A stretch of 35,379 bases of DNA. It comes from CAYQPF01 sp964419225 (lineage in GTDB: Bacteria > Cloacimonadota > Cloacimonadia > Cloacimonadales > CAYQPF01). How positions within the stretch are numbered: the stretch's first letter is position 1; every line of letters starts with the position of its first letter. The stretch covers positions 1 through 35,379 of the forward strand of contig CAYQPF010000038.1 in assembly GCA_964419225.1 (NCBI GenBank), given 5' to 3'. Positions 9,070-16,559 of this stretch are shown piece by piece. The translations under genes and the position numbers were made by a program. The notes under the pieces were generated by a model. That model was given only the letters and a program-made list of their open reading frames with translations, did no database searches and was not told the DNA's origin.

Positions 9070-9163
9070 TTGACCATAATCCCAAAAATTAACATTTTAG
9101 CTTTGCACACAGGAAATGCTATTTCTGGGACGACAGGCGTGAAAACTCCTTGTCGTCTTTTTT
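9070..9163 (+). ncRNA. Possible small plus-strand RNA ending in an intrinsic terminator
   Basis: A TTGACC box (9070-9075) is followed by two hairpins. The first is CAGGAAAT/ATTTCTGG (9110-9128). The second is a 9-bp stem, 9129-9137 with 9149-9157, followed by six T at 9158-9163. The T-run is only on the plus strand although every neighbouring gene is on the minus strand, so it would end a plus-strand transcript. The -10 box is weak. The T-run overlaps the stop codon of the convergent regulator gene. Confidence 0.35.
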
Positions 9164-10388
9164 ATTCTAACCCATAAAATTCACCTCCGAAGAGCTTTCT
9201 TATTTCTTTGAATCCTACCTCCCTGGAGAGGAGATGCAGATTTCTTTTTTCTCGTCTAATTCTGCCAGCTACGATAGCAGGATGAAGTTTAATGGACTTG
9301 GCAAATTCATCAATTTCTGGTACAGAATAGTTTTCATTACTGGATTTATTAAATTTTGTCCACTCTTCATCTTTTATTAGCCAATAATTAGCAAAATTAA
9401 TTGCACTAAGGCACATATCATTTCTAGGGTAATCCAAAATGTCAAAAATAAATGAGTTGCTTTCGATGTGATGCAATGCAAGATGGCCTAAGGCAGTAAA
9501 AAGGCTAAACCAGAACATGTCAATTGTATCATGGCGAAGAGTCAGAGAGATAATAGGATATTCAGAGCAGGGTGGTAGAATTACAGCACTATCAATGCAT
9601 GCATCTTTTAAATGTGGAAGTATAACTAAATGGATTCCATGTTCAGATAAAAATCTTTGGGCTTGTAATGGTCCATCTGGTAAGATAGTGAGCCGCCGTA
9701 GCTCATTATAATCGCAATCTGTCCACATATCCTTGTTAATTATATGTTGTTTTAATGCTATTTGTAAAGCCATGTATTCCCATGTTAGTAAAGCAGCAGT
9801 GTCTATTCTCGGTATGTGTTTTCTCAGTTTTTCATAAATTGCTGAATAGCTATTGAAGACAAAGTCAAATAGAGTCTTGTTACTAAAGAAATTTTCAAAT
9901 AATTCCTTTTTATTTGGTTTTGTATGAGAATTAACATTATTTTTAATCCATCTTTTTTTTATAAGCTCTACATAGGGGAATTGATCCAGGATTTGATTGG
10001 AATTTTCACCATTGGGTTGATCATATTCAAAAAAGAGTTTAACAGGAATATCCAGGGCAATACTGAGGGCTTTCATCATCTCGAAAGTAAGACTTCTCTT
10101 CCTATTTAGAATTTGGGATACAACAACATGGCTCCCAAGAATAGGAACTAAATCTCTCTGCTTCATTCTTTTTTGATCCATCTTACATTTTATTGCATCT
10201 ATGGGGTCTGAATAGGTGCTTTGAAATTTTTCCTCTTCATAAATCCTAATTAGCAGTCTGATTAATTGTTCCCTCTCATTCATCTCGTTTAGAGCCTCGG
10301 GATGTAATTGTGACTGTTTTCTTATTTCTCTTTTTGCTTGATCAAGTTCATCATCATTTCTGATAATTTTTAGTTCAAAACCACTCAT
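9162..10388 (-). CDS. XRE HTH - ImmA/IrrE-like regulator with degenerate zinc motif
   Basis: 408 residues from the ATG at 10388, which directly follows GGGAGGAATT. A longer TTG start would place this ribosome binding site inside the gene. Residues about 60-120 form an XRE/HigA-type HTH (KQRDLVPILGSHVVVSQILN, then LSIALDIPVKLFF). The C-terminal half resembles ImmA/IrrE metallopeptidases, but the expected HExxH reads TALGH (LFTALGHLALHH), losing the first His and the catalytic Glu. The protein therefore probably binds DNA and senses a ligand or partner without cleaving. Such proteins act as phage or ICE repressors or as antitoxins. It is transcribed alone. Confidence 0.65.
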   Translation of the reverse strand: MSGFELKIIRNDDELDQAKREIRKQSQLHPEALNEMNEREQLIRLLIRIYEEEKFQSTYSDPIDAIKCKMDQKRMKQRDLVPILGSHVVVSQILNRKRSLTFEMMKALSIALDIPVKLFFEYDQPNGENSNQILDQFPYVELIKKRWIKNNVNSHTKPNKKELFENFFSNKTLFDFVFNSYSAIYEKLRKHIPRIDTAALLTWEYMALQIALKQHIINKDMWTDCDYNELRRLTILPDGPLQAQRFLSEHGIHLVILPHLKDACIDSAVILPPCSEYPIISLTLRHDTIDMFWFSLFTALGHLALHHIESNSFIFDILDYPRNDMCLSAINFANYWLIKDEEWTKFNKSSNENYSVPEIDEFAKSIKLHPAIVAGRIRREKRNLHLLSREVGFKEIRKLFGGEFYGLE

Positions 10389-10417
10389 AATTCCTCCCAT
10401 ATTCAAAACTTGGTTCC

Positions 10418-10446
10418 AAATAAATTAATTATAATTGTAATGTCAA
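10418..10446 (-). promoter_or_regulatory. Candidate promoter of the XRE-ImmA-like gene
   Basis: A perfect TTGACA -35 box (10446-10441) is followed at 17 bp by a weak TTATTT. The 10-bp palindrome AATTATAATT (10427-10436) lies in the spacer and could be an autoregulatory operator. Confidence 0.35.
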
Positions 10447-10601
10447 TAGAAATGTATGGATTTATTAACTTTCTACAAATTCTATTAGAAAAGTAAATCA
10501 TTATCAGAGAAAAGAGTGTGGGAGAATCTCCAAAATTTCCAGCCAAATGCGTTAAAACAAACAATTTATATATAGTCGTTTCTTTTAATTTAATGGCTCT
10601 G

Positions 10602-12173
10602 TTAATACTTTTTATTATATTTTTTTAAAAATGAATTTATTTTATCCTTTTGCAGAATAAATTGCTTACAATTTAAGATCCAAATTAATTTTCTGCCAAA
10701 TTCCTTGTTTGTCTCTGTCAATAACTTCCATTTGAGGTTAAAAGTGCCTAAAGAAGATATGGAAGAAGCAGGCTGTCCAATAATAGTGAGATTGGTATTA
10801 TCAAATAGAAATCCATTGGGAAATGATGTCTTGATGAAGTCTTTCTTTTTTTGGATAATCTTTTCCATAGCAATAATACTGTTTAGCGGTAACCTAAGTT
10901 TAGCAACGGCTTCCTCATATTTGACGATAAGACTTAGAATCTGTTTGTTGAGACAAGTTATTTTATCTTTTTTTTCCCTGATGCCTACTCGGTATTTTTC
11001 TAATCCTTCAGGGTCTTTTCTTTGAGACTTAGAAGAAATGGCTAATTCTAAAGCCTCCTCCAGTATCTTGATAGTCACCAAGTGCATTTTAACATTAGAA
11101 TAGATATCCTGAGTTTTAGCATAGCAATCATCGATTTGTACCCAGTATTCGTTTTTATATGTATCAGCGTCCATCCTGAACTGACTCATTAGCTCATCAA
11201 AAGTTTTGTTTATTACTTCAACACGACCTCTAACATGGTTATCCTTACACCTGTAATACCTATAAGTCTTCTCAAGCTTAGTGGTCGGTGAATATTCAAG
11301 TAACTTATAGCATTCTGAACAATACAGGGATCCCTTTAGAAAGAGTCCGGAGTCCATAGCATTTTTATTACGTCTGTCCTTTCTGGTAACTGCCTTTCTG
11401 GAAAGATCGCTGATTATCGTACCGGCATTAATAAAAGGTTCTTCGGTCACAATGCTCTGGTGTTTGCCCTGGACCCAATTACTTGCTGACTTAACCATAC
11501 CAATATACATAGGCCTCGTTAAAATACGCTTTATCTGATTGATAGTTTTCAACTCAGGAAATAGGGTGAGGATTTCTGTATAAGATTTTCCTTCAATAAA
11601 AAGTGTAAATATCTCCCGCACTTTTCTGGCTTCATTTTCTACTATGACTAACTCTGAATGTTCACCTCTATTTTCAAACCGATATCCAAAAGGGGGCTTT
11701 CCATGATGGTATCCCTCTGACTGCCTTGTTAAAGCTCTATCTCTGGTACCACGACTTGTCTTTTCACGTTCCTTTTCACTATCCAGAATTTCCTGCTTTT
11801 TTTGAATATCGCCAGCTTCTGGATTGTTAACAGGGATGACAGCCACTCCATATTCCTTTAGAAATTCATCTATTTTTGCATAAACACCTATGTCACGGGC
11901 CAGTCTATTCATTTTTTTTATAAGCAGGAAGGATATTTTATTGTCTGTCTCGTGGCGTTGTCTGATTTCTTCAAAAACATTGTTCAGCCCAGGTCGTTCC
12001 AGTTCTGTTCCACTGCATTGATCACAGAATTCCTGAACAATTGTATGTCCTGCCTCATCAGCATATTTGCGAATTAACTCCCACTGATCTGGTATAGTGT
12101 TGTGTTGCAGTTCTCCCATGCTCACTCTTGCATAGCTAATACAATAAACCTTTTTAACCTTCTCATCAGACAT
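10602..12173 (-). CDS. Large serine recombinase (site-specific integrase)
   Basis: 523 residues. The N-terminal resolvase domain starts YARVS with the likely nucleophile Ser18, followed by the conserved GTELERPGLN and NRLARD elements. A recombinase domain (GKPPFGYRF, then ILTRPMYIG) leads to a zinc ribbon (GSLYCSECYKLLEY, then YYRCK), and residues about 360-450 form a coiled coil, as in phage and ICE integrases. It catalyses integration or excision between att sites through a serine-DNA intermediate. The start has GGGAG upstream at 8-nt spacing. An excisionase-type HTH gene and a small resolvase lie just beyond the upstream intergenic region, giving a mobility cluster. Confidence 0.88.
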   Translation of the reverse strand: MSDEKVKKVYCISYARVSMGELQHNTIPDQWELIRKYADEAGHTIVQEFCDQCSGTELERPGLNNVFEEIRQRHETDNKISFLLIKKMNRLARDIGVYAKIDEFLKEYGVAVIPVNNPEAGDIQKKQEILDSEKEREKTSRGTRDRALTRQSEGYHHGKPPFGYRFENRGEHSELVIVENEARKVREIFTLFIEGKSYTEILTLFPELKTINQIKRILTRPMYIGMVKSASNWVQGKHQSIVTEEPFINAGTIISDLSRKAVTRKDRRNKNAMDSGLFLKGSLYCSECYKLLEYSPTTKLEKTYRYYRCKDNHVRGRVEVINKTFDELMSQFRMDADTYKNEYWVQIDDCYAKTQDIYSNVKMHLVTIKILEEALELAISSKSQRKDPEGLEKYRVGIREKKDKITCLNKQILSLIVKYEEAVAKLRLPLNSIIAMEKIIQKKKDFIKTSFPNGFLFDNTNLTIIGQPASSISSLGTFNLKWKLLTETNKEFGRKLIWILNCKQFILQKDKINSFLKKYNKKY

Positions 12174-12235
12174 TCTAATTCTCCCTCTATCATTATTCTG
12201 AGAGTTATATAATATAAGATAGATACATATACTCT

Positions 12236-12322
12236 ACCTGAGACTGTTTACCATAGATAATTATTCTATTCACGCTAAATGGCATTTCAGTCTAATTAAC
12301 TACCCTGAGGTCTGTTACCATA
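12236..12322. repeat. Imperfect 20-bp direct repeat upstream of the serine recombinase
   Basis: ACCTGAGACTGTTTACCATA (12236-12255) recurs at 12302-12322 with two single-base indels and one substitution, offset 66-67 bp. Possible regulator or recombinase binding sites. Confidence 0.4.
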
Positions 12323-12426
12323 ACATGCTTCAGCAATCTACTACTTCTAAAAAATAGAAGAAAAGCATTAGCCCATGATTTTTGAAATCCTGGTCGCCCA
12401 ACTTTCCGAACACGCTTAACTCCTTA

Positions 12427-12458
12427 TTTTAATTCATTTTGCACCTTATGAATTAAAA
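12427..12458. repeat. Perfect 11-bp inverted repeat
   Basis: TTTTAATTCAT (12427-12437) and ATGAATTAAAA (12448-12458) are separated by 10 bp. No T-run follows a GC-rich stem, so a DNA-binding site is more likely than a terminator. Confidence 0.45.
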
Positions 12459-12656
12459 CTGAAAATGTCATAAGTCCTGTTGTATGTCAACATATTTAGT
12501 TGAACCCGGAACTTCGATACCAAAAAGATGGATAATTAATCAATCTGCCAATAGTCCAGAAGATCTGTGAATATTAAAATTAATAGATAATCTTAGTGTA
12601 GGTTTGAAGAAATATTATTGCTACCACACTTCCATTATGCCAGCAAAAATACAAAT

Positions 12657-12737
12657 AGTCCGCCGTGGCGGACTAAACGGGTATAGCATTCCGCCGTGGC
12701 GGACTACTACTGAGCGAACACTCCGTCACGGCGGACT
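12657..12737. repeat. Three phased GC-rich palindromic sites
   Basis: AGTCCGCCGTGGCGGACT (12657-12674), a near copy at 12688-12705, and an inverted imperfect copy (CTCCGTCACGGCGGACT) at 12721-12737. Centres are 31 and 33 bp apart, about three helical turns. They stand out sharply from the AT-rich surroundings. Likely protein-binding sites. Confidence 0.65.
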
Positions 12738-12745
12738 GTTTGTTT

Positions 12746-12759
12746 AAAACAATTGTTTT
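12746..12759. repeat. 14-bp perfect palindrome
   Basis: AAAACAATTGTTTT lies 9 bp from the third GC-rich site. Its centre is 23 bp from that site's centre. Confidence 0.5.
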
Positions 12760-12856
12760 CTACTTAAACTGGGGTAACACAAGTTTTAGTGTATTGCTGA
12801 TGAAATGTTGTTTGTTCCAGTATTACAGATAATTAATCTCACATTCTAAATGCACA

Positions 12857-13063
12857 CTATCGATTAGAAATTATTTCCTTATCACTATTATACCTTTTCA
12901 TTGAGTAGTAATTATCTAAGTCATTCCGATTAAATATTACCTTTCTTTTCATTGGTCTGATTGATGGTATTACACCATTTCTAGCCATGATGTACAGTGT
13001 GTTGAGATTAATTCTTAGATACTCTGCTGCTTCCTTTGCTGTTAAATAGACTTTTTGTTCCAT
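12857..13063 (-). CDS. Excisionase-type HTH DNA-binding protein
   Basis: 68 residues, with almost the whole protein being a MerR-like/HTH_17 winged-helix domain: LTAKEAAEYLRIN, then LYIMARNGVIPSIR and KVIFNRNDLDNYY. These small proteins act as recombination directionality factors or transcription regulators. The start is firm because AAAGGAGGAAAC directly precedes the ATG. It lies beside the palindrome array and two serine recombinases, so excision control of the element is the natural inference. Family assignment is strong, the exact role is not. Confidence 0.75.
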   Translation of the reverse strand: MEQKVYLTAKEAAEYLRINLNTLYIMARNGVIPSIRPMKRKVIFNRNDLDNYYSMKRYNSDKEIISNR

Positions 13064-13224
13064 GTTTCCTCCTTTATGAATAATGTGATATAGTTGAGGA
13101 AACTTTAGTATTCATCATAGATTTGGACAAGGAGTTGATTTGAAAAAAAATAAAACAATAAGTGTCTTAACGTGGTTTTTGTCGGAAATGTGGAAGCGAC
13201 CCCTATATTGGTTTAGCTCTGATA

Positions 13225-14217
13225 TTACATGTTTTCATCAGTATCAATGTTATATTTTCCTTTCCTTAGGACACTCACTTTTTCACCTTCAATTAATATA
13301 TAGTCAGCGATTTGATCAGGATCAGCAACCTCAATTGTATAATTCCCTATCATTTTGTCGGCTTCAGTAATAAAAGTTAGAGACTCACCAAAGAAAAACA
13401 AGTATGCACCTAGATTATGTCTAAATAGACCATCCTCTGAAAATGGATAGTTCTCAAACTGGATATCATTGTATTGGGATTTAAGTATAAATGTGAATGC
13501 TTTTTCAGCTTCAGCGATAATGGCTTCATCAGTACCTGTTATAGAGCCAAGATCGTCGAAATTGCTATCGACATCATATGTTGTAACTTCCAAGGTATGA
13601 ATTTTAAAGAAGAAAAGCATGATTTCGTCAGTCACCCTTGATGCATATTGCATAGGGTGTTCGTTTGACAATATTCTTAGCCTTTTATCATGAGGTTGAA
13701 TAACTAGCCTTTTCAAACTGTCGTTCTTCTTAGAAATGCCAACATAATGTAAATGATAAGTCAATAGCTCGCGATATTCTTCTAAACCATCAAGAGCTGG
13801 GTGGTTTATGCTTTTATAATATAGTAGAATATCCGGAGTAAACCATATCAGAACATTATGTCTATTTGAGTCTACCAGTCTGAAGAATTTATCCCCTAGC
13901 TCGAAATCAATTTCAACATCATCTTGTTCAAATTTCTGATAGTATTTTTTTAGGTATTCAGATATGTCAAATCTGAAGAAATGTTTCTTATCTTCACAAA
14001 TTAGGAATCCTTCTAAGTAAGGCCCCAACTCTAAATTATCAAGGATCCTCTCTTCGTCGAAATCGAATTTTGCTTCATGCCTTTGTCCAATCATGTATAG
14101 ATTACTTGTTTTTAGTATATCTTGGACGCCCTTATCATTTTTTAACCATTCTGCTTCTTGATTAGAAACTGGTGGATAAACAAGCACTATTTTATGTATT
14201 TGTATTTTTCTACCCAT
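13225..14217 (-). CDS. Uncharacterised 330-residue protein with a YVGIS motif
   Basis: Family not recognised with certainty. It is a soluble, acidic 330-residue protein without signal peptide or membrane helices. Residues about 154-183 read HLHYVGIS, then SLKRLVIQPHDKRLRIL. This resembles the Y-V-G-x-S ... RL ... H ... L..IL pattern of GIY-YIG-like nuclease cores, but the match is by eye only. It sits between a resolvase and an excisionase-like gene, so it is probably accessory cargo. The ribosome binding site is weak (GAGAG about 10 nt upstream). The gene ends at 13225 with no obvious terminator. Defence or nuclease function is possible but unproven. Confidence 0.5.
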   Translation of the reverse strand: MGRKIQIHKIVLVYPPVSNQEAEWLKNDKGVQDILKTSNLYMIGQRHEAKFDFDEERILDNLELGPYLEGFLICEDKKHFFRFDISEYLKKYYQKFEQDDVEIDFELGDKFFRLVDSNRHNVLIWFTPDILLYYKSINHPALDGLEEYRELLTYHLHYVGISKKNDSLKRLVIQPHDKRLRILSNEHPMQYASRVTDEIMLFFFKIHTLEVTTYDVDSNFDDLGSITGTDEAIIAEAEKAFTFILKSQYNDIQFENYPFSEDGLFRHNLGAYLFFFGESLTFITEADKMIGNYTIEVADPDQIADYILIEGEKVSVLRKGKYNIDTDENM

Positions 14218-14310
14218 TACACAATACTCTCATTCTTCATGACTATGGGTATTGGAAGCGAAGCTGTCACCAGCAGAAAACTGCCCTGCAATGCACTGAT
14301 AATAAATAGA

Positions 14311-14883
14311 TTACTTGTGTAGTCCATTAGAAATCTCCTCTACTACCCTATACATCGTCGGCTTAGTTATGCCAAACATATCACATATCTCACCGATAGT
14401 ATTTTTCTTCTGGCAGTAAAAATCATATATTGCTTTCTTTTTTGTCATGTCCAGCTTGGATATTCTCCCACCTTTCTTACCTCTGGCTCTGGCGGCTTCC
14501 AAGCCTTCTAGTGTTCTCTGACTGATTAGGTCTCTTTCGAACTGGCTTATACCTGCCATAAAAGTGAACATAAGTTTACCCTGAGCTGTTGTTGTGTCTA
14601 ACCAGGATTCTTTCAGGCTCTTGATATTGGCTCCCTTGTCCTTTATCTTCTCCACCAGGGCGAACAAGTCTTTGGTACTTCTGCCTAAGCGTGTCAGATC
14701 AGTAATAAGGACTGTATCACCTTCTCTCAGTCTATCAAACAATCTATTGAGTTCCGGTCGATCAGCTTTAGTGCCAGTTATTTTCTCCTGGTGAATCTCA
14801 TCGGCTCCAGCTTGCTTCAGTTGGTCTAACTGCCTGTCCAGATTTTGTTCTATTGTTGAAACTCTTGCATACCCCAATATCAT
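14311..14883 (-). CDS. Small serine resolvase/invertase (TnpR/Hin type)
   Basis: 190 residues, the usual length for this family. The N-terminal catalytic domain has GYARVST with nucleophile Ser9, then DRQLDQLKQAGAD, LITDLTRLGRS and FERDLISQRT. The C-terminal HTH (IGEICDMFGITKPTMYRVV) recognises the recombination site. It resolves cointegrates or inverts DNA. GAGG lies 7 nt before the ATG, and a TTGACA box lies upstream at 14935-14940 without a good -10. No transposase is seen nearby, so it may serve plasmid or ICE resolution, or be a remnant of a transposon. The palindrome at 15021-15046 could be part of its res site. Confidence 0.88.
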   Translation of the reverse strand: MILGYARVSTIEQNLDRQLDQLKQAGADEIHQEKITGTKADRPELNRLFDRLREGDTVLITDLTRLGRSTKDLFALVEKIKDKGANIKSLKESWLDTTTAQGKLMFTFMAGISQFERDLISQRTLEGLEAARARGKKGGRISKLDMTKKKAIYDFYCQKKNTIGEICDMFGITKPTMYRVVEEISNGLHK

Positions 14884-15020
14884 ACTTACCTCACTCTTTT
14901 AGCTATAAAGATCAGTAACGAAAAGGCTAAAAATTGTCAAGGCTTGACTTTGATTTTATTACTGGAATATATGCCAACTACTTTGGCTTAACTTCGTAGG
15001 GAAATTTCCATTGAAAATTA

Positions 15021-15046
15021 GTAATGCAAACGGCCGTTTGTATTAC
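15021..15046. repeat. 26-bp near-perfect palindrome upstream of the resolvase
   Basis: Arms GTAATGCAAACGG and CCGTTTGTATTAC match at 12 of 13 positions around a CGGCCG centre with no spacer. The length suits a resolvase dimer crossover site. It may instead end the RexB-like transcript, but the lack of a loop and the short T-run argue against that. A second small inverted repeat (GCCAA/TTGGC) is at 14972-14986. Confidence 0.45.
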
Positions 15047-15089
15047 TATTCCACATCGGTAAAATTACAACAATTTTTCAAGATAATAT

Positions 15090-15530
15090 TTACTTTTTTG
15101 AGTCTTCGTGAATGGCATGGAATATGATGTAGGTTAATCCAGAGACATGTATTACGTTAATTATGGAATTAGTAAGAAGAAGTCTAAACATAGCAATCCC
15201 ATTTCCAGAAAGAAGAGTTAGGATATAATTTGTAATAAGAAAAATCTGTGTTAAAAAATAAAATCTTAAAAGTGCTGTAAGATATCCTTGTACCTTATAA
15301 TAGTTGACGATATAAGAGTCTGGGCGTTGAAACATAAAAATTATAATAGCACCGATAAAAGCTATCATGGTCACAGTAAAAGATGCGATAATGGGACATA
15401 TAATATCGCACTTTTTATATAGATTTTCAAGATTCAGGAACAGCAGGCACAGGAAAGAGATTACACCAATAATTAAGGTTGCTGAAATTAGAAATATCGT
15501 AATCAGTTTTGTACAAGGTTTCTTTTTCAT
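15090..15530 (-). CDS. rexB: RexB-like four-helix membrane protein
   Basis: 146 residues from the ATG at 15530, with TGAGGAG 7 nt upstream. An in-frame start 15 bp earlier lacks this spacing. Four hydrophobic helices are visible. The segment TMIAFIGAIIIFMF, then YYKVQGYLTALL, parallels TMIAILIAALTFLI and YGYMTSVV of lambda RexB as I recall it, and the length (lambda 144 residues) and topology agree. Lambda RexB is an inner-membrane channel opened by RexA after superinfection, depolarising the cell. The gene starts 104 bp inside the upstream RexA-like gene, implying coupled translation. The assignment rests on remembered sequence and gene order, without an alignment. Confidence 0.7.
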   Translation of the reverse strand: MKKKPCTKLITIFLISATLIIGVISFLCLLFLNLENLYKKCDIICPIIASFTVTMIAFIGAIIIFMFQRPDSYIVNYYKVQGYLTALLRFYFLTQIFLITNYILTLLSGNGIAMFRLLLTNSIINVIHVSGLTYIIFHAIHEDSKK

Positions 15531-16371
15531 CTGTAAACTCCTCAATCATTAAACTCAAAACAGAATTTTGTCTGATAATTGTTTCAATTTTTTGAGCTAC
15601 TGTTGCATCGCTCCCTTTTTGAACATTATCAAAAATTTGTCCAACACCTATTAAAACATATTCTTTAAGAGACTCATTAGCCATTTCTTTCGCTTTAATA
15701 AAAAATTTTGTAGTGTTGCTGTCAATATCCAAATTATTAAGAATGGAATGTGCCGTATCGTTCATTGGTTTTCTTGTTGTTGGTGAAAAAGAGATATTAA
15801 TATGCTGAACATCTGAAAGTGAAGCATTAAAGAAGGTTTTTAAAATTTGACAAAATGCATGTTCCGGGGCTAATTCCATAGAAACGGTACTTAAAAAATC
15901 CAACTTCTCAACTTCATGCTTAGTGGATTTTTTTGTCAGAGGAAGGCAATCAAAGACAAGTGGGATACCTACGCTTTTTAATAGAGAGTTTATGAAGTTC
16001 ATAAGGTGTCCGGATTTGGGACCTAAAAAAGTAGATGCAATTCCCAAATAATTGTCTCCGATATAAACATAAGAAGCAAAGCCAATAGTCTCATTTAAAT
16101 CTAGTTTGTCTTTTATATCTGCCTGATTGATATTGTCTGTTTGAATGGTTTTTATTATCTCATGGTCTTTGGTCACGATAAACAAAAACACATTGCCTGA
16201 GATATGAAAGAGATACGGAAAATCTTCCTCAATGTTCCAAGCCAATTTTTGATAAATCATAAGCTTTCTTTTTGTATCCAAACCTGTATAGATCTTCAGA
16301 AAATTCACAAGACTAACTTGATATCTTTTAGCCTCATGCTCGAAATAATACTTAAAATAAGATAGTTTCAC
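15427..16371 (-). CDS. rexA: RexA-like phage-exclusion sensor protein
   Basis: 314 residues, soluble. Residues 53-69 (YLFHISGNVFLFIVTKD) and 93-118 (NETIGFASYVYIGDNYLGIA, then STFLGP) closely follow lambda RexA (YLYIHKIDGKTFLF and ESLGFPSFLF...IGFARTVFGP) as I recall it. A downstream KAKEMANESLKEY parallels RAKDEAGDILTEHY. Lambda RexA (279 residues) senses phage replication or recombination complexes on DNA and triggers RexB. The start is GTG with GGAGG 6 nt upstream. The gene pair order rexA-rexB is the same as in lambda, though here no CI-type repressor is adjacent. The C-terminal 35 residues overlap the RexB-like gene and are not RexA-like. It is likely an abortive-infection module carried as cargo. 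Confidence 0.75.
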   Translation of the reverse strand: MKLSYFKYYFEHEAKRYQVSLVNFLKIYTGLDTKRKLMIYQKLAWNIEEDFPYLFHISGNVFLFIVTKDHEIIKTIQTDNINQADIKDKLDLNETIGFASYVYIGDNYLGIASTFLGPKSGHLMNFINSLLKSVGIPLVFDCLPLTKKSTKHEVEKLDFLSTVSMELAPEHAFCQILKTFFNASLSDVQHINISFSPTTRKPMNDTAHSILNNLDIDSNTTKFFIKAKEMANESLKEYVLIGVGQIFDNVQKGSDATVAQKIETIIRQNSVLSLMIEEFTDEKETLYKTDYDISNFSNLNYWCNLFPVPAVPES

Positions 16372-16414
16372 TGCATACCTCCAATAATTTTTTGATAATA
16401 TTTAAAGAATGTGT

Positions 16415-16443
16415 AATTTAATAATACATGAATGAATTGTCAA
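16415..16443 (-). promoter_or_regulatory. Promoter of the RexAB-like pair
   Basis: A perfect TTGACA -35 box (16443-16438), a 17-bp spacer and TAAATT (16420-16415, 4 of 6 consensus bases) lie about 45 bp before the rexA-like GTG. Confidence 0.55.
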
Positions 16444-16559
16444 TTACATAATTCTATTAGCAGAACAAGCTGCCCAAAATATTCGATCTTTTTAAAATCA
16501 AAGGCATTACCCTATATAATTGTTTCTTGTATTGAGTTCACAAACTTAGTCAATATGCT

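Larger units (their letters stand above)
12174..12856. other. 683-bp intergenic region rich in repeats and palindromes
   Basis: No protein gene is seen. It holds an imperfect direct repeat near the recombinase start, an 11-bp inverted repeat, three phased GC-rich palindromes and one AT-rich palindrome, each listed separately. Lying between a serine recombinase and an excisionase-like gene, it is the best candidate for recombinase or regulator binding sites or a former att region. Confidence 0.5.

Noticed and set aside
10705..11025. 106-codon plus-strand frame opposite the serine recombinase
   Set aside because: Lies entirely antisense to the conserved recombinase coding region; no recognisable protein features.
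12657..12737. CRISPR array
   Set aside because: Only three short palindromes, one of them inverted, with 13-15 bp between; no cas genes and no uniform repeat-spacer structure.
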